A DNA stretch of 64,000 nucleotides from MedAcidi-G1 sp000817085 (GCA_045568635.1 JBJLAO010000001.1:310001-374000), one strand, 5' to 3'. Positions 16,978-25,698 are shown, counted from the stretch's first letter. Made by a program: numbers and translations. Notes: generated by a model from the letters alone, not told the origin.

Positions 16978-18309
16978 ATGCCCTCAAAGGGCGGTCTCAT
17001 TATTCAACCCGCTTGGTTGATTTCTGAATCTTCAAATGAGCCCAAACAAAATTGGGGTGTGCGTGTATACGACGGCAAAATTCAATCTGTTGCACCAAAC
17101 GAAGAACTGGAAACCAAGTTTTCAGAAGACGAAATCTTTTTAGCTAAAGACAAGGTACTCATGCCCGGTTTCGTTAATGGGCATATTCATATGTATGGGG
17201 TTCTGGCACATGGCATACCAGTAAAATCTGCTCCATCAGATTTTTGGTCTTTTCTAGAAAAGTTTTGGTGGCCTTTAGTCGAAGACAAAATTGATCATAA
17301 AATGATTTCTGCTGCGACCGAATGGTTATGCAGTGAAATGCTTTTAAGTGGAACAACGACATTTTGCGACATCTTAGAAGCACCCCAGTCACTTCCCGAC
17401 TCTCTCTTACTCGAAAAGGAAATCGTAGAAAAACGCGGACTTAGAGCTTTGCTCAGTTTTGAAGCAAGTGAAAGATCCGGTTCAAAAGTTGCTCAAAAAG
17501 GAATTGATGAAAATATCCGTTTGATTGAAACAAACGTTGAAGGGAATCTTGTGTCTGGATTTATGAGTGTCCATACAACATTCACTTGCTCCGATAACTT
17601 TCTTCGACATGCATTCGAGCTGGCTGAAGAAAATAACGTTCTCTTTCATGCTCACTGCAATGAAGGTGCCTATGAGGGCGAATGGTGTGAAAAAACTTTT
17701 GGACACCGAACATTCGAACATTACGAAAAACTTGGGATAAATGGTCCGCGATTTCTGGCTTCTCAGTGTGTTCATCTATCTGAAAGAGAGATTGAATTAG
17801 TTTCATCTGCTGGAACACGTTGTGTTCATATGCCTTTATCTAACTGTGAGGTTGGAGGTGGGATAGCTCCTATTCCCGAACTGCTCGAAAAAGGCGTCCG
17901 TGTCTCTCTGGGAAGCGACGGATACATGAATGACATGTTTGACGTAATGCGAGGAGCTTTTCTCATCCACAAAGCACGTCTTCAAGATCCTGGGACGATG
18001 AAAGCTGAACAAGTTTTTGAAATGGCAACTCTTCAAGGAGCGGAAGCCCTAGGCCTAGATAATGTTGGTGCTTTGAAACCAGGTTTCGTGGCTGACCTCC
18101 AATTAATTGATGCAAACTTTCCAACTCCCTCGACTGAAGAAAACCTAATTGAGCAAGTGATTCTTTATCGCTCTGGTCATCATGTCGACTCTGTAATGAT
18201 TGCAGGAAAATGGAAATTAAAAAATGGCGAGATTCTTGGGGCTGATCTTGAAAATCAAAGAGAATCTGTTCATCGGCAAGCTAGGCGCCTCTGGGGTGAA
18301 AATGGGTAA
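16978..18309 (+). CDS. ATZ/TRZ-type amidohydrolase in the XdhD-like operon
   Basis: A 443-residue amidohydrolase with an intact composite N-terminus (GVRVYDGKIQSVAP) and the HxH motif in MPGFVNGHIHMYG (H69, H71). Later metal residues appear in LFHAHCNEG, QCVHLSE and LGSDGYMND. It belongs to the guanine/8-oxoguanine/SAH deaminase superfamily but does not match one named subgroup I can recall. Two bases separate it from the hydroxylase stop, and it overlaps xdhC by eight bases. In E. coli-type SDMH clusters the amidohydrolase SsnA sits in an equivalent place, so deamination of the same heterocycle before or after hydroxylation is likely. Confidence 0.83.
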   Translation: MPSKGGLIIQPAWLISESSNEPKQNWGVRVYDGKIQSVAPNEELETKFSEDEIFLAKDKVLMPGFVNGHIHMYGVLAHGIPVKSAPSDFWSFLEKFWWPLVEDKIDHKMISAATEWLCSEMLLSGTTTFCDILEAPQSLPDSLLLEKEIVEKRGLRALLSFEASERSGSKVAQKGIDENIRLIETNVEGNLVSGFMSVHTTFTCSDNFLRHAFELAEENNVLFHAHCNEGAYEGEWCEKTFGHRTFEHYEKLGINGPRFLASQCVHLSEREIELVSSAGTRCVHMPLSNCEVGGGIAPIPELLEKGVRVSLGSDGYMNDMFDVMRGAFLIHKARLQDPGTMKAEQVFEMATLQGAEALGLDNVGALKPGFVADLQLIDANFPTPSTEENLIEQVILYRSGHHVDSVMIAGKWKLKNGEILGADLENQRESVHRQARRLWGENG

Positions 18310-19105
18310 AAAAAATCTCAGTAAGGGTGTCGACGAGACTCGGATACTGACCAAACTTAATAATCTCATTGATGAAGGAAATACTGTCGTTTTAGCAACA
18401 GTTGTGGAAACTTCCCGATCCGTACCACGGCATTCTGGGGCAAAAATGTTGATACTTTCTGACTCTGAACAAATTGGAACTATAGGTGGTGGAGAGATGG
18501 AAGCACGGGTAATAAAAGAAGCCTGTGCCTGCATGGACGACGGCACCTCACTTCTGCTGAACTATGAACTAGTTGATCCAGTGGCTGGAGATCCAGGTGT
18601 TTGTGGTGGAACGGTTACTATTCATTTGGAGACCTATATGCCCAATTCTAAAATTCTGATTATCGGGTGCGGTCATGTCGGAAGAGCCGTAGCCGAGCTT
18701 GCTAGCTGGTTGGGCTACTATGTCGTTGCAACAGACGATCGAGAAGAGCTAACTGAAAACGTAACTGGAGCAGATCTTGTTATCGCCGGCTCAATTGAAG
18801 ATGCTCTAGAGCAGATCAATTTAACGGAACGAGATCATGTAGTAGCTGTTACACGCAATGCTGAATTGGACATCCAAAACCTTCCTCATCTGCTTTCTAC
18901 TGATACAAAATCAATTGGAGTAATGGGAAGTTCTAGGCGATGGGAAACAACTAGATCTGCACTGTCATCATCTGGCATTTCGGAACAAGATTTCTCTAGA
19001 GTCACTTCACCCATAGGTTTAGACTTGAATGCTGAGACCCCTCAAGAAATAGCTATTTCTATCATGTCTCAAATCATCGAAAAAGATAATTCTAGTAATA
19101 ATTAG
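18302..19105 (+). CDS. xdhC: XdhC/CoxI-family molybdenum cofactor maturation protein
   Basis: XdhC proteins bind the molybdenum cofactor, help its sulfuration and load it into xanthine-dehydrogenase-type enzymes. The 267-residue product has the N-terminal XdhC/CoxI domain (VVLATVVETSRSVPRHSGAKML, GTIGGGEMEARV, and DPGVCGGTVTIHLE containing the family Cys). The C-terminal Rossmann domain begins ILIIGCGHVGRAVAELASWLGY. The ATG at 18302 is chosen because it follows a G-rich binding site and overlaps the previous stop by only eight bases; the frame extends upstream to 18224 inside the amidohydrolase gene. It is followed directly by yqeB and yqeC, so it probably serves the hydroxylases on both strands. 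Confidence 0.9.
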   Translation: MGKKNLSKGVDETRILTKLNNLIDEGNTVVLATVVETSRSVPRHSGAKMLILSDSEQIGTIGGGEMEARVIKEACACMDDGTSLLLNYELVDPVAGDPGVCGGTVTIHLETYMPNSKILIIGCGHVGRAVAELASWLGYYVVATDDREELTENVTGADLVIAGSIEDALEQINLTERDHVVAVTRNAELDIQNLPHLLSTDTKSIGVMGSSRRWETTRSALSSSGISEQDFSRVTSPIGLDLNAETPQEIAISIMSQIIEKDNSSNN

Positions 19106-19107
19106 CT

Positions 19108-19911
19108 GTGATTTCTGAACATCTCTGTTTAATACGTGGAGGCGGAGACCTGGGAACCGGTGTTGCTCTTCAACTAAAAAGAAGAGGAATGCCCGTGGTC
19201 GTATTTGATTTGGAAAATCCTTTGGCGGTAAGAAGAAAAGTTTCACTTTCATCAGCGATTCTCGACAAAAAAATAGAAATTGAGGAAATAGTAGGCGAAA
19301 AAATTGATGAACTCTCAAATATTGATGACTTTGCATCTACTAACGTTGTTCCAGTTCTAATCAGCGAATCTCTCCCACCTTTCCCAATTTCTGTGATTGT
19401 CGATGCCAGAATGCAGAAAAAACCTATGGATACAAAAATTGATGATGCCGACTTAGTTGTTGCTCTTGGACCCGGGTTTTTTGCCGGTAAGGACTGTCAT
19501 GCTGTTGTCGAGACCATGCGCGGACCCAATTTGGGGAAAGTGATTTGGGATGGTTATGCACATAAAGACACAGGAATTCCTGGTGAAGTTGGGGGGCTTA
19601 CAAGTGAACGCCTATTGCGTTCTCCTTCTGATGGAGAAATTCACTGGGTGAAGGACATAGGTGATCTGGTCAAAAAAGGTGAAGTAATTGGCTCTGTGGG
19701 AGATAGTTCGATAGTTGCCGGAACTAGCGGACTAATTCGTGGAATGATAAATGAAGGCGTGCCGCTAGAAGCCGGCATGAAGATTGGGGATATAGACCCG
19801 AGAGGTGCAAGCGTTGATGTAGACAAAGTTTCTGACAAGGCTCTAGCAGTTGGAAATGGCGTAATGGAAGCTGTAACTAAATGGTTAGAAAAAAACAAAT
19901 CGAACCTTTAG
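19108..19911 (+). CDS. yqeB: YqeB (EF2563-type) selenium-dependent molybdenum hydroxylase system protein
   Basis: The 267-residue protein starts at GTG 19108 and begins CLIRGGGDLGTGVALQLKRR, the glycine-rich start typical of YqeB/EF2563. VVFDLENPLAVRRKVSLSSAI, DLVVALGPGFFAGKDCHAVVET and MRGPNLGKVIWDG follow as in that family. The C-terminal half has a lipoyl/biotinyl-like segment (GDLVKKGEVIGSVG). YqeB occurs almost only in genomes with selenium-dependent molybdenum hydroxylases, where it is thought to act in cofactor maturation; its biochemistry is unsettled. It overlaps yqeC by 31 bases. This is one of the strongest markers for the SDMH system here. Confidence 0.88.
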   Translation: MISEHLCLIRGGGDLGTGVALQLKRRGMPVVVFDLENPLAVRRKVSLSSAILDKKIEIEEIVGEKIDELSNIDDFASTNVVPVLISESLPPFPISVIVDARMQKKPMDTKIDDADLVVALGPGFFAGKDCHAVVETMRGPNLGKVIWDGYAHKDTGIPGEVGGLTSERLLRSPSDGEIHWVKDIGDLVKKGEVIGSVGDSSIVAGTSGLIRGMINEGVPLEAGMKIGDIDPRGASVDVDKVSDKALAVGNGVMEAVTKWLEKNKSNL

Positions 19912-20618
19912 AGGTTCACAAGGCTGTCGAAAATCTAGAAATAAAAGAAGGTGAGATAGTCGCTCTGGTTGGAGGCGGAGGTAAATCAACTCTTCTTAGG
20001 GCTCTAGGAGAACTTCACGGTAGAGGAACGATTCTAACTACTACAACCAAAATGGGGAGTGACCAAACAGGAGAAGCAAATTTGCTCATTAGCCCTTCTG
20101 AAAAAGAGCTTGCCGATGCCTTAGGAGGAAATGCTCCCGTTATGATCTGGGATCGCGTCAAGGGTGAAAAAGCTTTCGGAGTTGATCCTTCGCTACCCAA
20201 AGGTTGGTTACCCGAAGCAACCAGAGTCATCGTTGAAGCAGATGGAGCGAGACGACATCCAGCGAAGGCTCCTGCGCCTTACGAACCTGTTTTACCCCAA
20301 GGTGTAACAACTGTTATTGCAGTAATCGGTGCTGATGCAATTGATAGAGTTATCGAAGACCAATGCCATAGACCGCTAAGAGTCGCGGCGGTCGTTAATT
20401 GCTCTCCCTATGAAAGACTCACCCCTAAAAGGGCTGCCATTCTTTTACTCGATTCGAACGGATCTAGAAAAGGGTTAAAAAATGGAATGCGTTTCGTTAT
20501 AGCGATTACAAAGGTTTCTCCTGGAAACCAAAACATTGTTGAGCGTTTAGTTCAAGAGCTTCAGAGTTTTGACTCAGAAGTTGAAATTTCTCTAGTTCTA
20601 AGTCATCAAGAAGGATAG
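19881..20618 (+). CDS. yqeC: YqeC-like P-loop protein, selenium cofactor maturation
   Basis: The 245-residue protein carries a P-loop (ALVGGGGKSTLLRAL, about 29-43), then TILTTTTKMG and VIVEADGARRHPAKAPAPYEPVLP, all landmarks of YqeC. Family knowledge places YqeC with YqeB and SelD in organisms with a selenium-dependent molybdenum hydroxylase. A role in making or inserting the selenium form of the molybdenum cofactor is suggested but not proven. The start at 19881 gives a 31-base overlap with yqeB; a later start would bring the P-loop close to the N-terminus, as in some homologues. The LLM gene follows after nine bases. Confidence 0.86.
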   Translation: MVRKKQIEPLEVHKAVENLEIKEGEIVALVGGGGKSTLLRALGELHGRGTILTTTTKMGSDQTGEANLLISPSEKELADALGGNAPVMIWDRVKGEKAFGVDPSLPKGWLPEATRVIVEADGARRHPAKAPAPYEPVLPQGVTTVIAVIGADAIDRVIEDQCHRPLRVAAVVNCSPYERLTPKRAAILLLDSNGSRKGLKNGMRFVIAITKVSPGNQNIVERLVQELQSFDSEVEISLVLSHQEG

Positions 20619-20627
20619 GTTTCTTAG

Positions 20628-21593
20628 ATGATTCCAGGAAGTATCAATCTCATCCCAGAAACTTCAATTGATTCTATGTGTGATTTAGCTATCAGATCTG
20701 AGCAATTGGGTTTTGAACGTTGTTGGGTATACGACGAAGGGTTAGCAACTCGAGATGTTTATGTCACCATGACCGCTATTCTGCATGCCACTGAAAACTT
20801 AATTGTTGGCCCCGGTATTACAAATTCTTACACCCGTCATCCAGGTCAGACTGCTGCTGCTATAGCTTCTCTTGATGAAATGTCTAACGGTCGTGCTTTT
20901 TTGGGAATAGGGGCGGGAGGAAGTTTGACTTTAGACCCTCTTGGAATTGAGCGTTACAAGCCTCTCGAAACTGTTCGTCAAACAATTTCTGCCTGCCGAC
21001 AGTTATTCGCGGGTAAAAAAGTTGATTTGGAAGCACCAGGATTTTCTTTCAAATCAGCACAATTAAATTATGGAAGATCTGATATTGAAATTTGGTTAGC
21101 TGGGCGCGGTCCTAAAATGCTTGACCTTGGCGGCTCTGTTGCTGACGGGGTGATGTTAGATTTTATTTTCAAACCTTTACTCGGTGAATATGTAGAAAAT
21201 ATAAAAATGGGTGCTGAACGTGGAAACAACGATCCAAAAATTTGTTATTCAACAATGATCGTCACTGACGATGAATCTCTTGAAATTGTTAGACCCCATA
21301 TGACATACCGTCTGGTGGACTCTCCTAAGACAGTGCTTGATGAGTTGGGTGTCACTGAAAAAGATGTTTCGAATATACGCAGTGCTCTAGCTAACAGCCT
21401 TGAAGCAGCTGCAGAATATGTGTCAGATGATTGGGTTCTACCTTTTGTCATCTCTGGAAGCGTAAGCGAATGCGCTGACGAACTTGCTCGTCTTGTCGAA
21501 CAGCATGGTTTTAATGAATTCATGATTCCTGTATTTGAACCTGATAGTGGAGTTTCTTTACTTGAAGTAACAGCCCAGGTTCTTGGAGGTTGA
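20628..21593 (+). CDS. LLM-class flavin/F420-dependent oxidoreductase (paralogue A2)
   Basis: A 321-residue Mer-like TIM-barrel protein with CWVYDEGLATRDVYVTM, VGPGITNSYTRHP and FLGIGAGGSLTLDPLGIERYKP, paralogous over its full length to the gene at 4438-5400. It sits in the molybdenum hydroxylase operon nine bases after yqeC, so it is very probably expressed with the hydroxylase. It may oxidise or reduce the hydroxylated ring, or act as a second ring-attacking enzyme in place of a urate-oxidase-like step. Whether F420 or FMN is used cannot be decided from sequence alone. Confidence 0.88.
   Translation: MIPGSINLIPETSIDSMCDLAIRSEQLGFERCWVYDEGLATRDVYVTMTAILHATENLIVGPGITNSYTRHPGQTAAAIASLDEMSNGRAFLGIGAGGSLTLDPLGIERYKPLETVRQTISACRQLFAGKKVDLEAPGFSFKSAQLNYGRSDIEIWLAGRGPKMLDLGGSVADGVMLDFIFKPLLGEYVENIKMGAERGNNDPKICYSTMIVTDDESLEIVRPHMTYRLVDSPKTVLDELGVTEKDVSNIRSALANSLEAAAEYVSDDWVLPFVISGSVSECADELARLVEQHGFNEFMIPVFEPDSGVSLLEVTAQVLGG
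21585..21589 (+). promoter_or_regulatory. Ribosome binding site setting the dipeptidase start
   Basis: A perfect GGAGG ends six bases before the GTG at 21596 and lies within the last codons of the LLM gene. It favours the GTG over the TTG at 21590, which would sit directly against the GGAGG. Confidence 0.6.
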
Positions 21594-21595
21594 GG

Positions 21596-22300
21596 GTGCA
21601 GAAGATTGGAGAACCTGTTCTAACCACTGATGTGCAAAAGTTTTTTAAAAATCTCAACATAGATATTCCTGAATCAGAAGCCATACCTGAATTGTGGGAG
21701 CCTGAAGCGTCTGCTTTAGAAATATTTGATGACGAACCTCTTATTGAATTAAAGCATCCTCATGTAAAAACGCTGAATTGCTACTGGGAGGCAGGCTGGG
21801 AAAACTCTTTCAAAACCTCTTGGCTTCGGGAATCTGTTGCTGAAAAACTCTATTGCATCACTGAAGAGCTCCCTGAAAGGTGGGGACTGGCTATTTTTGA
21901 TGCATGGAGGCCTCTGGCTCTACAAAATGAACTTTTTAAAGCCGCCTGCGAGGATCCGAAAGTTCCGGAAGAATTATTCGCTGAACCAAATAGTGACCCT
22001 GTTACCCCACCGCCTCATTTAACTGGTGGAGCAGTTGACCTGACTTTCACCTTTGACAATGTTCCTTTGGCACCCGCATCAGGATTTGATGATATTACTC
22101 CTGCAGCGCGAGCAGATTTCTTAGAGAAAACCCCGGGATTTGATAGAGATTTTCGTCGTTTTTTGTATTGGACGATGCACGCACATGACTTTGTTGTTTT
22201 TCAAGAAGAATGGTGGCATTTTGAGTTCGGTACACGCCGTTGGGGTGCTTTAACAGGAGAAAAGGCAAAATTCGGGGTGGTAAGCCCTTTTAGAAACTGA
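21596..22300 (+). CDS. D-alanyl-D-alanine dipeptidase-like M15D metallopeptidase (VanX/DdpX family)
   Basis: The 234-residue product has the zinc and active-site motifs of VanX-type peptidases: AIFDAWRPLALQNELF, the zinc ligands in PHLTGGAVDLTF (SxHxxGxAxD pattern with P for S), and the catalytic Glu and third zinc ligand in EEWWHFEFG. Such enzymes cleave D-Ala-D-Ala or related dipeptides. No signal peptide is seen, so it should be cytoplasmic, like DdpX. It is the last gene of the + strand operon; no vancomycin-resistance partner genes are present. In this company it may cleave a dipeptide-like or ureido product instead, which is inference. Confidence 0.85.
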   Translation: MQKIGEPVLTTDVQKFFKNLNIDIPESEAIPELWEPEASALEIFDDEPLIELKHPHVKTLNCYWEAGWENSFKTSWLRESVAEKLYCITEELPERWGLAIFDAWRPLALQNELFKAACEDPKVPEELFAEPNSDPVTPPPHLTGGAVDLTFTFDNVPLAPASGFDDITPAARADFLEKTPGFDRDFRRFLYWTMHAHDFVVFQEEWWHFEFGTRRWGALTGEKAKFGVVSPFRN

Positions 22301-22320
22301 AAACCGTTTTTAATTTGGAA

Positions 22321-23619
22321 TCAACTATCGAAGAGTCTCTTTGCATGTCGAGCTAATTCTAAATGAGCTATGCCCATATCAACTTTTTTCAACTCCGAAT
22401 TATTTATCACCTGGTTTCCCCCGACGAAAAGATGTTTCACTCTTCTGTCCGGTCCCATTACAAGACCCGTGAGAGGATCCTGAATATCGCCTAGATCTCC
22501 TCCCGGCCAAATAGCAATATCTGCCTTTTGGCCTTTTGTGAAACTCCCTAAATCCTCTAAGCCCAAACAGCGTGCTCCACCTATTGTTGCCATCTCGACT
22601 ACTTCTTCTGGCATAAGAGCATCAGGTCTCATTTCTCTTTGCCGTGCGGTAAAAAGTGCTTGTCTAAGTTCTGGGAATAAACCACCTATCTCATTCGAAG
22701 CCACCCCGTCTACTCCAAGTCCGACCGGACAACCTGCTTCCAGAAGATCTGTCACCGGGCACATTCCTGCTGCCAAACGCGCATTCGAGGATGGACAATG
22801 TGCAATACCTGTACCTGCTCCTCCCAGTCTCTGCATTTCTTCTTTATCGATGTGGATACCATGTGCCAGCCAGACATCATTATCAACCCAACCCCATTCG
22901 TCCAACATCTCGACCGGCCGCCTCCCAAACTTCTCAAGACAGTACTCTTGCTCCTCTAAAGTTTCGCAAAGGTGAGTATGAAGACGGACACCGTGTTTTC
23001 TAGCAAGCTCCGCAGAATCAATCATCAATTCCGTGGTCACTGAAAAAGGACTGCACGGGGCCACAACAACGTGAACCATTTCCCCGTCATGATGCCTTGA
23101 AATTATTGATTCTGTAGATGAAAGGATTGCTTCTCGGTCTTCCACAACATGATCCGGGGGCAGCCCCCCTTGGCTCTCTCCAAGATCCATAGAGCCTCGT
23201 GATAGATGCAATCTAATTCCGACTTGTTCAGCTGCATCGACTATCGCATCGAATACTGAGTCATCACCATTTGGCACCAAGTAGTGATGGTCAAATGCTG
23301 TTGTACAACCTGTTGAGGCTAATTCACCTAAACCGACTAGCGCAGCAGCATGCACATCATCGACCGACAGTTTGCCCCAGACAGGGTACAGATGCACCAA
23401 CCAATCAAACAAGTTGCAACCAACTGCGCGCCCACGTGTCATCCATTGATATAAGTGGTGGTGAGTATTTATCAAACCTGGAGTAGCTATATCTCCAGTG
23501 CAAGTAAACACTTCATCATTGTCTTGCGGCTCAATTAAGCCAACTTCAGTTATGACACCATTTTCTATAGCTATATCACCGGGATATCGTAATCCCCTTA
23601 GAACCAGACGGTTATTCAT
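22321..23619 (-). CDS. 8-oxoguanine deaminase-like amidohydrolase
   Basis: A 432-residue amidohydrolase resembling the 8-oxoguanine deaminase / hydroxydechloroatrazine ethylaminohydrolase group. Motifs are INTHHHLYQWMTRG (HxH at about 53 and 55), the subgroup-specific SRGSMDLGESQGGLPPD, HTHLCETLEE, LAHGIHID and LGVDGVASNE. These enzymes remove the exocyclic amine of 8-oxoguanine or isocytosine to give uric acid or uracil. The ATG at 23619 overlaps the LLM stop by four bases and is preferred over the TTG at 23628. As the last gene of the nine-gene - strand operon, it would feed an oxidised purine into the pathway. Confidence 0.85.
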   Translation of the reverse strand: MNNRLVLRGLRYPGDIAIENGVITEVGLIEPQDNDEVFTCTGDIATPGLINTHHHLYQWMTRGRAVGCNLFDWLVHLYPVWGKLSVDDVHAAALVGLGELASTGCTTAFDHHYLVPNGDDSVFDAIVDAAEQVGIRLHLSRGSMDLGESQGGLPPDHVVEDREAILSSTESIISRHHDGEMVHVVVAPCSPFSVTTELMIDSAELARKHGVRLHTHLCETLEEQEYCLEKFGRRPVEMLDEWGWVDNDVWLAHGIHIDKEEMQRLGGAGTGIAHCPSSNARLAAGMCPVTDLLEAGCPVGLGVDGVASNEIGGLFPELRQALFTARQREMRPDALMPEEVVEMATIGGARCLGLEDLGSFTKGQKADIAIWPGGDLGDIQDPLTGLVMGPDRRVKHLFVGGNQVINNSELKKVDMGIAHLELARHAKRLFDS

Positions 23620-24617
23620 GGTGACCAATCTCTAAAAGTATCAATCATTAATCTGACATCAGGTCCTAATGGGTAGAGAATCGGGCACGTACATCCATCT
23701 TTCATGTACTGAGCTACTTTTTCTCTTACCTCATCGGGAGTTCCAGCAGCACAAATCATCTGAACAACCTCATCAGGAACCAATTTTGATGCTGCCTCGA
23801 CCTGTTCGTGAGTTGCCGGCCATGTCAAAACTTGACCTATCTCATCTAGAAGGTCTTCAGGAACCCCAGAAGCTTTCATAATATGAGGTTGCTGCCCTAG
23901 GTATTGGGTAACCATAAGTCGAGCTCCATCTAAGGCTTCTTTCCGATCTTCAGCTAGAGAACAAACTACAAGCTGAGGCCGATCAATTTCATCAATACTT
24001 CTACCAGCTTTTGAAGCACCTATTTCTAAATGCTCCATCGCTCTTTTGTTGTACTCAGGTGAAACTAAATAGTTCAGAACGACACCATCTGCTATCTCGC
24101 CAGTCAACTCCATCATTTTCATTCCAGTCGCACCAATGTATATTGGCACCTCTTTGGGTCGCCGTTCCTGGTATACATAATCGAGTTCTACACCATCAAG
24201 TTGCACAAAATCACCTGAAAAGCTAACAGTTTCATCAGCCAACAACGCTCGGACTGTCGTAACCACTTCTCTCATTACTTTTAGAGGTCTTTTACGTTCT
24301 ATCCCCACTTTTGAAGCCAATGGATCCCACCATGCTCCTATACCAAGAATGATTCGACCGGGTGCCAAATCATCTAAGGTCGAAAAAGTAGAGGCCAGTC
24401 TTGCAGGATTTCGGGTCCAGCAGTCAACTACACCTGAACCTATTTTTATCGTTTCAGTCTTTGCCGCAAATGCTGCCATAGGTACAACTGCATCACGAAC
24501 GAGACGCGAATCAGCTTGCCATACAGCTTCAAAACCATTCGATTCGGCGTACTGTGTATATTCAATTGCTTCGCTTATCGAATGTGCATCTTGTAAATAA
24601 ATTGCTAATCGAGTCAT
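23616..24617 (-). CDS. LLM-class F420/flavin-dependent oxidoreductase (paralogue B2)
   Basis: A 333-residue Mer-like enzyme, full-length paralogue of 10440-11465: FEAVWQADSRLVRDAV, IGSGVVDCWTRNPARLAS, IILGIGAWWDPLASKVG and IPAV-free barrel end VPIYIGATGMKMMELTGEI. Like B1 it is coupled to an amidohydrolase, here the 8-oxoguanine-deaminase-like gene with a four-base overlap. It lies 28 bases after the SsnA-like gene. The repeated LLM-amidohydrolase pairing argues for a two-step unit used twice in this region. The substrate is unknown. Confidence 0.89.
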   Translation of the reverse strand: MTRLAIYLQDAHSISEAIEYTQYAESNGFEAVWQADSRLVRDAVVPMAAFAAKTETIKIGSGVVDCWTRNPARLASTFSTLDDLAPGRIILGIGAWWDPLASKVGIERKRPLKVMREVVTTVRALLADETVSFSGDFVQLDGVELDYVYQERRPKEVPIYIGATGMKMMELTGEIADGVVLNYLVSPEYNKRAMEHLEIGASKAGRSIDEIDRPQLVVCSLAEDRKEALDGARLMVTQYLGQQPHIMKASGVPEDLLDEIGQVLTWPATHEQVEAASKLVPDEVVQMICAAGTPDEVREKVAQYMKDGCTCPILYPLGPDVRLMIDTFRDWSP

Positions 24618-24645
24618 TTTCTCTCCTATTTCTTAAATCTAAACT

Positions 24646-25698
24646 TCAAACAATTTCAGCTAATCTTGCGTGAACTTTTTTTGCCTGTTCAGCGGCTTTG
24701 GCTCTAATTTCATGAGCATCCACGCGAGTTGACACCCCATTAGACCAAATAGTTTCTTGCTCCACTATGACCTCTATTGGATTGACTCCTGTCGAGAATG
24801 CAAGCTCCCAAGGGTCCATGTTTGGATAATTCCAAACAACTCGGTCATTCTTTGCTTCGGGAATAACTCGATAACCATTTGTTAACCATTCCCATGCCGT
24901 CTCTGGCGAAGCTTTTACATCAGACTCGCGGTGACGTGCATAAGCAAGCCGAAATTCTTCAAGCATGTCGGCACCAATTCCGTCGGTACCTAATGCAATC
25001 TCGTTGTTGAATCTAACAGGATTGGCATATCCAACAGAGTTATTCATGTTCGATCGAGGGTTATGCACCAAGGTTCCTTTAAGCCCGTGGTCGTCTTCAA
25101 GATGCACCCCATGGACAATAAGCCAATTGTCTTTTGAATAGTTCTTTAATCTTGAAACAGCAGTTGCATCAACTGCACCCTCTGCTACATGTACATGAAC
25201 ACCAACACCGAAACTTTCAGCAATTTCAGCAGCAGACTCTATAGTTGCATCTCCACATGTGAAGGACGCGTGTAAACCTACCATTCCGAATCCTCCTTCT
25301 TCCAGGAACCGCCTATTTTCGTCTAATCCTTTTTTTGCTCCATCAGGCCCGTGCCTATCCGTTACCCCATAGGAGCACGAGACCCTTATACCCACAGTTT
25401 CACAAGCCTCGGCTATAACGCTTAACGAACCTTCGATCGCTTCTGGGGATTCGTGATGATCGACAATTGCTGTGCATCCACGCTCAACTGCTTCAAGAGC
25501 TCCCAGCATCGCAGACCATTTGATCGATTCGAGGTCAAGGGCTCTATCAAGACGCCACCAGACCATTTTTAGTATTTCTTCAAAGTTTTCAGGCTCGCTC
25601 TCTGGTGCAGGCATTCCTCGAGCCAATGTTGAATAAAGGTGATGGTGGGTGCAAACAAGACCATATGTCTCATTTGACTCGATGAGTTCGTCAGTCAT
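24646..25698 (-). CDS. ssnA: SsnA-like amidohydrolase, shortened at the N-terminus
   Basis: The 350-residue protein matches E. coli-type SsnA motifs: CTHHHLYSTLARG (HxH), VWWRLDRALD, TAIVDHHESPEAIEGSL, VHNPRSNMNNSVGY, ALGTDGIGADMLEEFRLA and HRES. The metal ligands all seem present (H in VHVHVAEG and LIVHGVHLED, D in GTDGIG). The usual first 50-55 residues forming the beta-sandwich are missing, and the C-terminal part is also reduced against about 440 in SsnA. The ATG overlaps the hydroxylase stop by eight bases. SsnA is a standard member of SDMH/purine clusters, so it probably deaminates the same base family. It could be a compact functional form or a decaying one. Confidence 0.82.
   Translation of the reverse strand: MTDELIESNETYGLVCTHHHLYSTLARGMPAPESEPENFEEILKMVWWRLDRALDLESIKWSAMLGALEAVERGCTAIVDHHESPEAIEGSLSVIAEACETVGIRVSCSYGVTDRHGPDGAKKGLDENRRFLEEGGFGMVGLHASFTCGDATIESAAEIAESFGVGVHVHVAEGAVDATAVSRLKNYSKDNWLIVHGVHLEDDHGLKGTLVHNPRSNMNNSVGYANPVRFNNEIALGTDGIGADMLEEFRLAYARHRESDVKASPETAWEWLTNGYRVIPEAKNDRVVWNYPNMDPWELAFSTGVNPIEVIVEQETIWSNGVSTRVDAHEIRAKAAEQAKKVHARLAEIV

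Noticed and set aside
22538..22975. 145-codon open frame opposite the 8-oxoguanine-deaminase-like gene
   Set aside because: Antisense to a strongly conserved enzyme; Ser/Pro-rich with no recognisable domain.
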